Assembly: GCF_002797415.1 (NCBI RefSeq)
Contig: NZ_KZ454944.1
Coordinates: 147,745-211,744, forward strand
From: Bacillus alkalisoli
GTDB lineage: Bacteria > Bacillota > Bacilli > Bacillales > Bacillaceae_I
Direction: 5' to 3'
DNA length: 64,000 nt
The notes below the pieces were generated by a model. It saw nothing but the letters and a program-made list of their open reading frames with translations. It did no database searches and was not told where the DNA came from. The first letter of the stretch is position 1; the number at the start of each line of letters is the position of its first letter. A program made the position numbers and the translations under genes. Below are positions 49,745 to 58,900 of this stretch, piece by piece.

Positions 49745-49898
49745 TGAATCAATTTCATAATTACTATTCGTTTAGTGAAAAACGAATGTTCCGTTTATTA
49801 TAATTAAATAACGTTCGATATTAAACGTAAATTATATTAAAAAACAGGTTTAATATTCGTTTTTCATTTAGTAATTGTACATCATGAAACTCACTCAT
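49745..49898 (+). repeat. AT-rich palindromic element (R5), copy 3
   Basis: TGAATCAATTTCATAATTACTA...AGTGAAAAACGAATG at one end, AATATTCGTTTTTCATTTAG...CATGAAACTCACTCA at the other: terminal inverted repeats of roughly 45 bp around an AT-rich centre. Its right edge overlaps the stop codon of the ypuA-like gene. Confidence 0.85.
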
Positions 49899-50800
49899 TT
49901 AAATAAGTTAGAAATAGTTTGGAATAGATCACGGAAAAACTCTTTTACACTTTCCCAAAAACCTGTATTTCCAACTAAGCTTTCAATACGATTTTTAATA
50001 TCTTTGGAGATATCCTCTAACTGCTGACGAACATTATCAAAATTAATATTAAGTGCGCGCATCTTTTCAAAAAGGTCGATTAAAAGCTGGCGATCCTCTG
50101 CACTAAGCTCAATATTTAATTTCTTTAATTGTTCCTCTACAATACGCTCAACATCTTCACGAGTTGCTGGGTTTTGTTCTGCAATTTGCTTTTTAATTTC
50201 TGTAAGTAGTTCACTTACTTTCTCTTTGTCGATATCTTTTGCAAGTCTTGTAGCTAAACTTAATTCTTCGTTCGCAACTTCCATACGATCTTTGTCTAAT
50301 TCTTTACCGGCAACTTCGTATGCTTTATAAATTCCTACTAAAGCCGAGTGGCCACTTACACGAACAGGTGAAGCTACTTGAACTAGAGCGTCCTCGACAC
50401 CTGCTGTTAAAAGCGCATTCGCATACATTTCATTTGTCACTTCTGTAATATTATCTGGAGTTACTTGTTCAATAACAAGGCCTTCGCCACTTTCTTTTCT
50501 AGTAATCTTAGCGGAAGAGAACATACGAGAACTACGATCGCCACCAATATATTTTACTAAGTCGTCCCCTGTTACTGAAATTTCCTCTACCATTGCAGTG
50601 TCTGTAACGTTTAACAATCTTCTTACTTCAGCTTTTTGTTCATCTGTTAAGTTCCCCCCATACACTACAATAGGAAGTCCGAACTTTTCATTTATACTAT
50701 CTTCTGTATCTCCACCAGCTGCACTAGCAATTGTTGCAAAACCTGTTAAAAGCACTAGCAAACTAACGATAAACATCTTGAACGAACGTTTAAATATCAT
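49895..50800 (-). CDS. Secreted DUF1002 protein (YpuA-like)
   Basis: 301 residues with a signal peptide (SFKMFIVSLLVLLTGFATIASAA). KFGLPIVVYGGNLTDEQKAEVRRLL, GDDLVKYIGGDRSSRMFSSAKITR, and VASPVRVSGHSALVGIYKAYE are the conserved DUF1002 blocks of B. subtilis YpuA. The C-terminal 100 residues are predicted coiled coil. Function unknown; surface or wall-associated by its signal peptide. AAAGGAG precedes the ATG. Confidence 0.9.
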   Translation of the reverse strand: MIFKRSFKMFIVSLLVLLTGFATIASAAGGDTEDSINEKFGLPIVVYGGNLTDEQKAEVRRLLNVTDTAMVEEISVTGDDLVKYIGGDRSSRMFSSAKITRKESGEGLVIEQVTPDNITEVTNEMYANALLTAGVEDALVQVASPVRVSGHSALVGIYKAYEVAGKELDKDRMEVANEELSLATRLAKDIDKEKVSELLTEIKKQIAEQNPATREDVERIVEEQLKKLNIELSAEDRQLLIDLFEKMRALNINFDNVRQQLEDISKDIKNRIESLVGNTGFWESVKEFFRDLFQTISNLFK

Positions 50801-50993
50801 GTTAACTTCTCCTTTAATTACTATAATTTTAGCTTGTCTAATTCAGAGTTGTTTGAGAAAAATATACAGGAATTGTCCGACTTTTACAATTAAAATCATT
50901 AATATCATATGTACAAGTAGTATAAAAAGAACTGATTGCGCCAAGGAAGTATTTTCAAAAAGCTTACTTTTATTTTGGCTATGTTAAAGGTTG

Positions 50994-51151
50994 CTGTTGA
51001 TTTCCGTGCAAGGCTTCGCTTTCCGCGGACGGTAAAAAGGAAGGTTATTTTCACAGTCGTGAAAAAACCTACTCCTCGGCGCAAGCGCCTGTGGGGTCTC
51101 CCGCTTCCCGCTTCTCCCGCAGGAGTCTCAGCCTTGCACGGAAATCAACAG
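50994..51151 (-). repeat. R1 GC-rich hairpin element, copy H
   Basis: Reverse orientation. Arms CTGTTGATTTCCGTGCAAGG / CCTTGCACGGAAATCAACAG perfect. Has the GTGAAAAAACC module only. Outer repeats TTTTGGCTATGTTAAAGG and CTAAGACACAGCC flank it. Confidence 0.9.
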
Positions 51152-51201
51152 GTAATTATATAAATATCAACACTAAGACACAGCCATAATTTTAAAAAAA
51201 C

Positions 51202-51318
51202 GTGCCGGTTGGATGACCGCTTTCCGCGGGGGAGGCGGTGAGCCTCCTCGAGTCCAAAGGCTCTGCGGGGTCTCACCAGCCTGCCCTCTCCCGCAGGAGT
51301 CGGTCATCCAACCGGCAC
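51202..51318 (-). repeat. R1 GC-rich hairpin element, copy I (subfamily 2)
   Basis: Reverse orientation. Arms GTGCCGGTTGGATGACCG / CGGTCATCCAACCGGCAC perfect and unlike those of its subfamily partner copy G. It lies 50 bp from copy H. Confidence 0.9.
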
Positions 51319-51375
51319 TTAAATAATATTGTAAATTCTTTATACTTTTCAAGCAGTTTTGTTCACTCTATAATC

Positions 51376-52734
51376 TTAAAAGAAAAGATGAGCCATTGCT
51401 GCGATAACTGGTAATGTGATTAATGTACGTAAGATAAAGATGATAAATAAATTTTTCAATGAAATAGGTACTTTGGAGCCTAATAAAACGCCCCCGACTT
51501 CTGATAAATAAATTAACTGTGTTACAGACACACAGGCAATGACGAAGCGAGTAAGTTCACTTTCAATTCCGCTACCGATAATGGCTGGTAAGAACATATC
51601 CGCAAACCCGACAATCATTGTTGCAGAAGCTTCTCTTGCTTCAGGAATCTGTAACAACTCTAAGATCGGAATGAACGGCATGCCTAACCATTGGAACACT
51701 GGTGTATTTTCAGCTAAAACAAGCGCAATCGTACCAAATGTCATTACAATTGGAATAACACCCATCCACATGTCTAAAACATTTTTCCCACCATCTTGGA
51801 AAAACTTAGGCACACTTTGGTTTTGCCTAGCACGCTTCACAGCCGCGGATAATCCCCATTTAAAGGAAGAAGTCCCAGCTGGAATTAACTCTTGTTGCCC
51901 TTTTGCCTCCCCGTTGTAATACGTATCAGGTATACGAGATAACGGCGGAATACGCGGCATAATAATCGCGGCGATAATACCGGCAATAGCAATTGTTAAA
52001 TAAAACTCTCCAAACATATGTGTTAACTTAACTTCTGAGATAACAACTAAACTAAATGTAATCGAAACGATCGAGAACGTCGTACCGATTACGGCCGCTT
52101 CTCTTTTCGTATAATAGCCTTCTTCATATTGTTTACTAGTTAATAGAACTCCGATTGTTCCGTCCCCTAACCAAGACGTTAACGAGTCGATAGAAGAACG
52201 ACCTGGTAATGTAAAGACAGGGCGCATAAACTTTGTTAATAACGCACCGAACAACTCTAGTAAACCGAAGTTTAATAGTAAAGGTAAAAATAACCCTGCA
52301 AATAAAAATACCGTAAATAATAGAGGTAATAAGCCTTCTAACAATAGCCCACCTGTATATTCAGACCAAATAGCTTCTGGACCTACTTGGAAATAAGTAA
52401 GTAAAGCTAAAACCATCCCTAAAACGCGAATAATTGTCCATACTGGTGACACGTTGAACAACGAATTGAAAAAGCTATCATCTTTTATAAATTGAGGATT
52501 TTGCTTTTTCAGTCCTTTAACAAGTAATGTTGCAAGAGCTGTAAATGTAATGATTATCGTCATGATTAACGGTAATTGTGGCTCTATTAGTCCTTTTAAG
52601 AATCCAGCTAGAATAGCAACTGGAATAGTAAAGCCTTCCTCTAGTGGAACAGGAAACATGAATAATAAAATACCGATTAAGGAAGGTACAACAAATTTTA
52701 ATATATTGATCGTACGAAAGTTTTGTGAATCCAT
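51376..52734 (-). CDS. YjiH-family membrane protein (nucleoside-recognition GATE domain)
   Basis: 452 residues, about ten hydrophobic segments. FTLPGRSSIDSLTSWLGDGTIGVLLTSKQYEEGYYTKREAAVIGTTFS is the GATE-type block of the YjiH family; a second symmetric block MIVGFADMFLPAIIGSGIESELTRFVIA lies near residue 380. Members are thought to be transporters, substrate undefined. AAGGGGAT precedes the ATG. Confidence 0.87.
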   Translation of the reverse strand: MDSQNFRTINILKFVVPSLIGILLFMFPVPLEEGFTIPVAILAGFLKGLIEPQLPLIMTIIITFTALATLLVKGLKKQNPQFIKDDSFFNSLFNVSPVWTIIRVLGMVLALLTYFQVGPEAIWSEYTGGLLLEGLLPLLFTVFLFAGLFLPLLLNFGLLELFGALLTKFMRPVFTLPGRSSIDSLTSWLGDGTIGVLLTSKQYEEGYYTKREAAVIGTTFSIVSITFSLVVISEVKLTHMFGEFYLTIAIAGIIAAIIMPRIPPLSRIPDTYYNGEAKGQQELIPAGTSSFKWGLSAAVKRARQNQSVPKFFQDGGKNVLDMWMGVIPIVMTFGTIALVLAENTPVFQWLGMPFIPILELLQIPEAREASATMIVGFADMFLPAIIGSGIESELTRFVIACVSVTQLIYLSEVGGVLLGSKVPISLKNLFIIFILRTLITLPVIAAMAHLFF

Positions 52735-52842
52735 TTTTTAATCCCCTTATGTACTGTCGATAATTATGCAATACATGTTATTTTAATACAAAACTGAAAT
52801 TTTTCAATAGAAAATATAGTAAAATACAAATTGTTTAACGTC

Positions 52843-53874
52843 TTATGTGGCAAAATCAAGTATTTCTATTTCTTTATGCTTTCTTAAGTCAATAAAATGA
52901 TCATCCATTTTAATTATTGGTAAGTGTGGCTCATCTGAATGAATAAATATAATTTCTGCAAAACGCCCGTTGTTAAGTACCACTTCATCACGAATATGAT
53001 TAGAAAACATATATTGTACGAATGGAGTAACAATAGCTGGATTAAGACGATTTAACTTAGCTTCCTGCATTAAAATCTTCGTCGTGACAAATATATTTTG
53101 TTTCGGTCGGTAACTTCGATTAGAACTGATGGCGTCATATACATCCGCAACAGAAAGTATTTGTACAAAAAACGGGATCCGGTTATTTTTTAACCCTGCC
53201 GGATATCCACTTCCATCTAAACGCTCATGGTGCAAAAGTGTACCTTGTAAAATAAGTGGATGAATATACGGTACATTCTTTAGCATGTCATAACCATACG
53301 TTGTGTGCTTTTGTATTTCTTGCCATTCTCGCTCATTTAATTGTCCAGGCTTTTGAATGATATCTTTATCGATCAACAGTTTGCCCACATCGTGAAAAAG
53401 TCCCATCTGGCCTAAAAGCTTAATATCTTTCTTATCATAATTTAATATTTTTGCAATTAAGGATGCATAGATACTCACGTTCATGCTATGTGTGTAAGTA
53501 TAATTATCGTAACTTCTAACTTGCTGGATATAACGAATAAATACAGGGTCTTCTACTAACTGATCGACAAGCGGATTTAACATCTGATACAGCTCATCTA
53601 GTGGAGGCAACTTGTCCTTTTCAATACTAGAAAATATCGATTGAAAAGACTCTACACTAGTTTGATAGAGAGACTTTACCTGTTCGAATTGTTCATATTT
53701 AATATAAGCAGACTCAGCTACCAATAAAGACGGATGAAAGTAATACTCATGCTGTTGTAATTTCTCTATATGTGTTTGAGACAATACGGTGCCTTTTGTT
53801 AACAAAAGACTCCCATTTATAGAGTAAATATCATCTACGATTACTTTTCCGATGTGTAAAGCGGTTATTTTCAT
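52843..53874 (-). CDS. HD-GYP domain protein (probable cyclic-di-GMP phosphodiesterase)
   Basis: 343 residues, no membrane segment. The HD-GYP domain (about 120-280) has YTHSMNVS, GLFHDVGKLLID (HD), KHTTYGYDML, LLHHERLDGSGYP (HH and GYP) and DVYDAISSNRSYR. All metal ligands of the family are present. N-terminal 110 residues are a helical sensor-like segment. Such proteins hydrolyse c-di-GMP or related dinucleotides. Divergent from the nitrilase gene; 53875-54212 shows only a weak TACTTTTA/TAAAAGTA dyad near 53911. Confidence 0.92.
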   Translation of the reverse strand: MKITALHIGKVIVDDIYSINGSLLLTKGTVLSQTHIEKLQQHEYYFHPSLLVAESAYIKYEQFEQVKSLYQTSVESFQSIFSSIEKDKLPPLDELYQMLNPLVDQLVEDPVFIRYIQQVRSYDNYTYTHSMNVSIYASLIAKILNYDKKDIKLLGQMGLFHDVGKLLIDKDIIQKPGQLNEREWQEIQKHTTYGYDMLKNVPYIHPLILQGTLLHHERLDGSGYPAGLKNNRIPFFVQILSVADVYDAISSNRSYRPKQNIFVTTKILMQEAKLNRLNPAIVTPFVQYMFSNHIRDEVVLNNGRFAEIIFIHSDEPHLPIIKMDDHFIDLRKHKEIEILDFAT

Positions 53875-54212
53875 AATATACCCTCATCACGTATATTTTT
53901 AGTACTTTTATTATATAGGATAAAAGTATTAAAAAGTACAGAAAATTTAAAAATATCTAGTAAAAATGCCGTTTTTCTAATAGGAAGTTATAAATTGGTT
54001 AAATTTTTCATAAGGAGGGAACCGTTTTTCCTTTTAAACATAAACGAATGCAGAAAATTCAACCCAATATTCACCACCTTTTTTTAATACCCTAATAAAC
54101 TACTTTAAACGAAAAAATGTTATAGTAGATTTGTTTGAATTTTTTCCAAACATATACGGGTTCGCGTTACCGAATACGCGCTCCATTTTAATATGATTAG
54201 GGGGTAGGCAAA

Positions 54213-55100
54213 TTGCGTATACGTGCTTCTGCTGTGCAATATCATTTGCACACGATTACAAGTTTTGAAGATTTCGCAAATCAAGTCATTCATTATGTAA
54301 AAATGGCCGCTGAATTTGATGCGGATTTTATATTGTTTCCTGAATTTTTTACAACGCAACTTTTATCATTTGAGAAAGATGGTAGACAGCAAACGATAAA
54401 TGACTTACCATCCTATACGGAATTGTACTATCAGTTATTTACGGGAGTTGCAGCGCAAACGGGCATGCATATTATTGCCGGAACGCACATTATTGAGCGC
54501 GCGGGAAAACTGTATAATGTGGCACATCTTTTTTATCCAGACGGGACAGTTGCCGAGCAACCGAAACTTCACTTAACACCGACAGAAGTGGAAGAATGGG
54601 GTATAACACCAGGCGAATCTTTACAAGTGTTTGAAACAGAAAAAGGCAAGATTTCAATGGTTACTTGTTACGATATGGAATTTCCTGAAGTTGTACGCTT
54701 AACAAAAGCAATGGGGGCGGATGTCGTGTTCGCACCATCATGTACAGATGATCGCCACGGTTTCCACCGAGTCCGCTACTCTTGTCATGCGAGAACCATT
54801 GAGAATCAAATCTATGTTGTCACAACAGGCACAATCGGTTCTTTACCTACTGTTGACTTTATGCGAGGTAACTTTGGGCAAGGTGCCATTCTTTCCCCTA
54901 ACGACGTACCGTTTCCACCGAAAGGAATTGTCGCAGAAGGTGAACTCAATACAGACATGGTCATTACAGGTGACTTAGATATCTCTCTTTTAGAAAAAGT
55001 AAGAGAAAGTGGCTCTGTCACAACATGGCGCGACCGCCGTTCCGACTTCTACCCAGACTGGGAAGAACTAGTCAAGAACGCAGCCATCTTCAAAAAATAA
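54213..55100 (+). CDS. Carbon-nitrogen hydrolase (nitrilase superfamily)
   Basis: 295 residues from TTG, with AGGGGGTAGG upstream. Catalytic triad: Glu in FILFPEFFTTQ, Lys in PKLHLTPTE, Cys in MVTCYDMEFPEVV. The FPEFF and HLTPTE forms resemble amidohydrolase branches of uncertain substrate rather than plant-type nitrilases. It hydrolyses an amide or nitrile to acid and ammonia. Stands alone. Confidence 0.88.
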   Translation: MRIRASAVQYHLHTITSFEDFANQVIHYVKMAAEFDADFILFPEFFTTQLLSFEKDGRQQTINDLPSYTELYYQLFTGVAAQTGMHIIAGTHIIERAGKLYNVAHLFYPDGTVAEQPKLHLTPTEVEEWGITPGESLQVFETEKGKISMVTCYDMEFPEVVRLTKAMGADVVFAPSCTDDRHGFHRVRYSCHARTIENQIYVVTTGTIGSLPTVDFMRGNFGQGAILSPNDVPFPPKGIVAEGELNTDMVITGDLDISLLEKVRESGSVTTWRDRRSDFYPDWEELVKNAAIFKK

Positions 55101-55215
55101 CAATCTAGTTGACAAAACCTTATTTTTTCTTTAAGTTTTTAAAAAGAATGGTTATGTTAGATTTTATTTTTTGTCTGTGTTAAAGGTTAGTGTTGAGTTT
55201 TTGATACCTTTTTAG

Positions 55216-55345
55216 CTGTTGATTTCCGCGCATATCGGAGACTCCTGCGGGAGAAGCGAGTAGCGAGAGACCCCACAGGCGCCGATGCGCCGAGGAGGCT
55301 CTCGACTCGCCCGCGGAAAGCGAAGATATGCGCGGAAATCAACAG
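55216..55345 (+). repeat. R1 GC-rich hairpin element, copy J
   Basis: Arms CTGTTGATTTCCGCGCATATC / GATATGCGCGGAAATCAACAG perfect. Inner helix CGAGTAGCGAGAG / CTCTCGACTCG differs from copy B but is again self-complementary. It ends 42 bp before the RAT of the EIIA gene. Confidence 0.92.
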
Positions 55346-55386
55346 CGGCCTTTTAACAGAGTCTATTTTAAAAAAACAAAATATAT

Positions 55387-55417
55387 AGGATTGTTACTGC
55401 TACCAGCAGGCAAGACC
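55387..55417 (+). promoter_or_regulatory. RAT antiterminator site of the EIIA gene
   Basis: GGATTGTTACTGC...AGCAGGCAAGACC is the conserved RNA hairpin bound by LicT/SacT proteins, overlapping the terminator that follows. Antiterminator binding would open the EIIA gene. Confidence 0.9.
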
Positions 55418-55462
55418 TAATGCACATGTTTAACATGGCCGCATTAGGTCTATTTGTTTTTT
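55414..55462 (+). terminator. RAT-controlled leader terminator of the EIIA gene
   Basis: GACCTAATGC...GCATTAGGTC followed by TATTTGTTTTTT; its 5' arm overlaps the 3' end of the RAT. Confidence 0.9.
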
Positions 55463-55494
55463 ATCAGAATATTTCAAAAGGAGTGCTAACAAAC

Positions 55495-56001
55495 ATGTCA
55501 TTTTTCAAAAAGTTATTCGGCGGTAAAGAAGAAGTATCAAAAGACGGAGCAATCATTGCACCACTAACAGGAAGATTCGTACCATTAGAAGAAGTACCAG
55601 ACCCAGTTTTTGCACAAAAAATGATGGGTGACGGCTTTGCCATTGAACCAACAGAAGGTACAGTTGTATCTCCGGTAGAGGGTGAAATCGTTCAATTTTT
55701 CCCAACAAAACATGCCATCGGAATTAAAACAGCATCTGGAGTAGAAGTGCTAATCCATGTAGGTTTAGAAACAGTAAGCATGAACGGCGAAGGTTTCGAA
55801 GGCCACGTACAAGTTGGCGACAAAGTAAAAGTTGGAACTAAACTAATTAGCTTTGACTTGGCGTTAATCGCAGAAAAAGCGAAAAGCACTGTGACACCGA
55901 TTATTATGACAAACGGTGATGTGCTAGAAACGTTCACAAAAGAAACAGTATCAGAGGCAGTTGCAGGAGATACAACATTAGCAACGTTTATTGTAAAATA
56001 A
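55495..56001 (+). CDS. PTS EIIA of glucose family (stand-alone), likely partner of SacP
   Basis: 168 residues, a single EIIA-Glc domain: IIAPLTGRFVPLEEVPDPVFAQKMMGDGFAIEP, AIGIKTASGVEVLIHVGLETVSMNGEGF (phosphorylated His in LIHVG). It passes phosphate from HPr to an EIIB. SacP in this locus has only B and C domains, so this protein probably serves it; both genes have RATs of matching sequence. ATG 55495 has AAAGGAG 9 nt upstream. Confidence 0.92.
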   Translation: MSFFKKLFGGKEEVSKDGAIIAPLTGRFVPLEEVPDPVFAQKMMGDGFAIEPTEGTVVSPVEGEIVQFFPTKHAIGIKTASGVEVLIHVGLETVSMNGEGFEGHVQVGDKVKVGTKLISFDLALIAEKAKSTVTPIIMTNGDVLETFTKETVSEAVAGDTTLATFIVK

Positions 56002-56038
56002 CTTTTTTTTACTAATAGCAATTGCTTGTACAAATAAA

Positions 56039-56191
56039 GCAGATATTCGCGGAAGGTATGAGACTCCTGCGGGAGAAGCGTGACAAGGGAGACCCACAGG
56101 CGCTTGCTCCGAGGAGTAGGTTTCTTCACGACAGTGAAAATAACCTACCTTTACCGCCCGCGGAAAGCGAATACCTTCCGCGAATATCTGC
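56039..56191 (+). repeat. R1 GC-rich hairpin element, copy K
   Basis: Arms GCAGATATTCGCGGAAGGTA / TACCTTCCGCGAATATCTGC perfect over 20 bp and unlike any other copy. Carries the GTGAAAATAACC module. Confidence 0.9.
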
Positions 56192-56229
56192 AGTTAGTAC
56201 CCTGGATGATTTTGATTAGTTATTCAATT

Positions 56230-56256
56230 TTGCATAGCCTCCGAATTTGTTATAAT
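56230..56256 (+). promoter_or_regulatory. Probable sigma-A promoter of the antiterminator gene
   Basis: TTGCAT, 15-bp spacer, TATAAT. A GGTAGGTGCCTAACACTACC dyad follows at 56270, resembling a diverged R6 palindrome. No RAT is seen ahead of this gene. Confidence 0.55.
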
Positions 56257-56315
56257 AAAGGGACATAAGGTAGGTGCCTAACACTACCAACTTATCATGT
56301 TGGGAGCGTACAAAC

Positions 56316-57137
56316 GTGAGAATAAGCAAGATACTAAATAACAATGCGGTTGTAGTAAAAGAAGCTGGACAAGAAAAGATCGTAATGGGTAACGGGATTG
56401 GTTTTCAAAAAGGAAAGAACGATATTGTCGCTAAAAATAAAATTGAAAAAATCTTTGTCATGAAAGATGGCAATGATAAATTCCAAGAAATGTTAGCAAC
56501 ATTACCTGAAGCACATATAGAGATTGCCGAACAAATTATTAGCCATGCGGAAGGTGTGTTGCAAGTACCACTTAGCAACCACATTCATATTGCCTTAACG
56601 GACCACTTATCATTTGCGATAGAGCGTTTACAAAAAGGATTTGCCATACAAAACAAGCTCCTGAATGAAATTCGTACGCTTTACCGCAAAGAATTCGAAA
56701 TTGGAATATGGGCGAAACAGCTAATAAAGGAACGATTAAATGTTGAGATTCCGGAAGATGAGGTGGGCCACATTGCGCTTCATATTCATACGGCAAAACT
56801 TGGTTCAAAAAGCATGACCGAAACATTACAACATACAACAATCATTAGTGAACTAATCGACCTAATTGAGAAAACGTTAGATGTAAATGTAGCCGAACAA
56901 AGTATGTCCTACCAGAGGCTCGTATCACATTTAAGATTCGCTTTAGGAAGAGTAGAAGGAGAAGAGCAATTCGACTCCATGGACGAAGACATGTTAGAAC
57001 TGTTGCGTGTGAAATATGACAAGGCTTTTTCTTGTGCACAGCAAATAGCTGACTATTTGCATACAGAATATAACTTTGACTTTCCGCCATCGGAAGTAGG
57101 TTATATCACACTTCACGTTCAACGGTTACTGAAGTAA
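56316..57137 (+). CDS. sacT: PRD-containing transcription antiterminator, SacT/LicT family
   Basis: 273 residues from GTG. RNA-binding CAT domain at the N-terminus (MRISKILNNNAVVVKEAGQEKIVMGNGIGFQKGKND), then PRD1 with His in SNHIHIALTDHLSFAI and GHIALHIHTAK, and PRD2 with His in LVSHLRFALGRVEG and VGYITLHVQRL. It binds the RAT and prevents termination when sugar relieves PTS phosphorylation of its PRDs. The two RATs in this window flank it, so it is the likely regulator of the EIIA gene and of sacP-scrK-sacA. Confidence 0.94.
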   Translation: MRISKILNNNAVVVKEAGQEKIVMGNGIGFQKGKNDIVAKNKIEKIFVMKDGNDKFQEMLATLPEAHIEIAEQIISHAEGVLQVPLSNHIHIALTDHLSFAIERLQKGFAIQNKLLNEIRTLYRKEFEIGIWAKQLIKERLNVEIPEDEVGHIALHIHTAKLGSKSMTETLQHTTIISELIDLIEKTLDVNVAEQSMSYQRLVSHLRFALGRVEGEEQFDSMDEDMLELLRVKYDKAFSCAQQIADYLHTEYNFDFPPSEVGYITLHVQRLLK

Positions 57138-57144
57138 TTCCCTA

Positions 57145-57173
57145 TTGACGAATCTTGTCGAAACATCTACAAT
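57145..57173 (+). promoter_or_regulatory. Sigma-A promoter of the sucrose operon
   Basis: TTGACG (57145-57150), 17-bp spacer, TACAAT (57168-57173). Confidence 0.8.
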
Positions 57174-57186
57174 GTAAACGTATACA
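57173..57186 (+). promoter_or_regulatory. cre-like site at the sucrose promoter
   Basis: TGTAAACGTATACA matches the cre pattern at 13 of 14 positions and covers the transcription start, so CcpA would repress the operon in glucose. Confidence 0.7.
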
Positions 57187-57204
57187 CAACTTAACATTTT
57201 TAAC

Positions 57205-57234
57205 AGGATTGTTACTGACTTAGCAGGCAAGACC
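57205..57234 (+). promoter_or_regulatory. RAT antiterminator site of sacP
   Basis: GGATTGTTACTGACTTAGCAGGCAAG ending in GACC; differs from the EIIA RAT only in the apical loop region. Confidence 0.92.
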
Positions 57235-57292
57235 TAAAATTCGTTCGCTGGAACTATCAAAGTTTCTAGCCACGTTTTTTAGGTCTTTTTTT
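57231..57292 (+). terminator. RAT-controlled leader terminator of sacP
   Basis: GACCTAAAA pairs with TTTTTTAGGTC, followed by TTTTTTTG; overlaps the RAT end. Confidence 0.9.
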
Positions 57293-57344
57293 GTTTTTAA
57301 GTGTGAACTAGCTAAGCAAATGTTATTTACGATACTTTTCAAAC

Positions 57345-57408
57345 AGTTGATTTCCGCGTCAAGTCGTAGACTCCCGCGGAAAGCGAAGGCTTGCGCGGAA
57401 ATCAACAG
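57345..57408 (+). repeat. R1 element, copy L, internally deleted
   Basis: GTTGATTTCCGCG...CGCGGAAATCAAC arms with only GTAGACTCCCGCGGAAAGCG left between them: the core between the two conserved GCGG blocks has been lost. It lies in the sacP leader after the terminator. Confidence 0.85.
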
Positions 57409-57465
57409 CGGTGTTTAACAAATCAATTATTAATAAAAATATAAAACAATTTGGAGGAAATTAGG

Positions 57466-58836
57466 ATGGATTACAAGAAAATAGCATTAGAACTAATTCC
57501 GCTCTTAGGTGGAAAAGACAACATTATTAGCGCCATGCACTGCGCAACAAGATTACGACTCGTACTACAAGATGAAAGTAAAGTGGATACAAGCGGGTTA
57601 GAAGAACTTGAAGGTGTGAAAGGTGCATTTGCAAGCTCTGGCCAGTTCCAAGTCATCTTTGGAACAGGAACGGTTAATAAAGTATTTATAGAATTTGCAA
57701 AAGAAGTAGGTCTGAATGAAAAAGAAACACAAGATCATAATGAAGCAGTAAAGCAAAAATTAAATCCAATTGCTCGCTTTGCCAAAACGTTATCGAACAT
57801 TTTTGTGCCAATCATCCCAGCGATTGTTGCAAGTGGTTTATTAATGGGACTTCTTGGTATGTTAAATACATTCAATTGGGTTTCTGCAGATAGTCCAATA
57901 ATCTTTTTTTTAGATATGTTCTCTAGTGCTTCTTTTATTATCTTACCAATCTTACTAGGCTATAGTGCTGCAAAAGAATTCGGTGGGAATACTTACTTAG
58001 GTGCTGTAATCGGTGGTATCATGACCCATCCAGCATTGTTGAACCCTTGGGGATTAGCGAATGCAGAGCCGGAATCGATTTATTTTATCGGGATAAACAT
58101 TGATTTAATTGGATACCAAGGAACAGTAGTACCAGTGTTATTAGCGGTTTATATTATGAGTAAAATAGAAAAAGGCTTACGAAAAGTAGTGCCAGGTGCG
58201 ATTGATTTACTTGTTACACCATTCTTAACGATTATATTAACTGGATTTGTCACGATCATGTTTATTGGTCCACTTGGTAACTTTATCGGAGAAGGTATTA
58301 CTACGGTTTTAAATTTTATATATGAACATGGTAGTGTATTTGCTGGATTAATTTTCGGTGGATTATATTCTACAATTGTTATAACGGGTGTACATCATAG
58401 CTTCCATGCAATAGAAGCGGGGCTCATTACACAACTTGGTTTTAACTATTTGTTACCAATTTGGGCAATGGCAAATGTGGCCCAAGGTGGTGCGGGATTG
58501 GCGGTATTTTTCTTAGCAAAACGTGCTAAAACGAAAGAAATTGCGTTACCTTCTGCATTATCAGCATTTTTAGGTATTACAGAGCCTGTTATTTTCGGGG
58601 TGAACTTAAAATATCGTAAGCCATTTATCGGAGCGGCTATCGGTGGCGCATTAGGCGGAGGATATGTTGTCTTAACAAATGTTATTGCTAACTCTTACGG
58701 ATTAACTGGTATTCCGATGATTGCTATTTTAGTGGAGTTTGGCATGATGAATGTTGTTCACTATCTAATTGGATTTGCCATTGCAGTATCAACAGCATTT
58801 ATCGCGACTTGGATTATGGGCATTAAAGAAGACTAA
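57466..58836 (+). CDS. sacP: Sucrose-specific PTS EIIBC
   Basis: 456 residues. EIIB: NIISAMHCATRLRLVL with the phosphorylated Cys, residues about 20-35. EIIC: about ten membrane segments from residue 105, with GITEPVIFGVNL and ITGVHHSFHAIEAGL, typical of the sucrose/trehalose/beta-glucoside group. There is no EIIA domain. It imports sucrose as sucrose-6-phosphate, which SacA then splits. TTGGAGGAAA precedes the ATG. Confidence 0.94.
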   Translation: MDYKKIALELIPLLGGKDNIISAMHCATRLRLVLQDESKVDTSGLEELEGVKGAFASSGQFQVIFGTGTVNKVFIEFAKEVGLNEKETQDHNEAVKQKLNPIARFAKTLSNIFVPIIPAIVASGLLMGLLGMLNTFNWVSADSPIIFFLDMFSSASFIILPILLGYSAAKEFGGNTYLGAVIGGIMTHPALLNPWGLANAEPESIYFIGINIDLIGYQGTVVPVLLAVYIMSKIEKGLRKVVPGAIDLLVTPFLTIILTGFVTIMFIGPLGNFIGEGITTVLNFIYEHGSVFAGLIFGGLYSTIVITGVHHSFHAIEAGLITQLGFNYLLPIWAMANVAQGGAGLAVFFLAKRAKTKEIALPSALSAFLGITEPVIFGVNLKYRKPFIGAAIGGALGGGYVVLTNVIANSYGLTGIPMIAILVEFGMMNVVHYLIGFAIAVSTAFIATWIMGIKED

Positions 58837-58900
58837 AAAGTATATTGGGGCATGGAGGGCTTTTTTAGCCTTCCCTGCAAACTTGCGAGGAGGCGTACGG

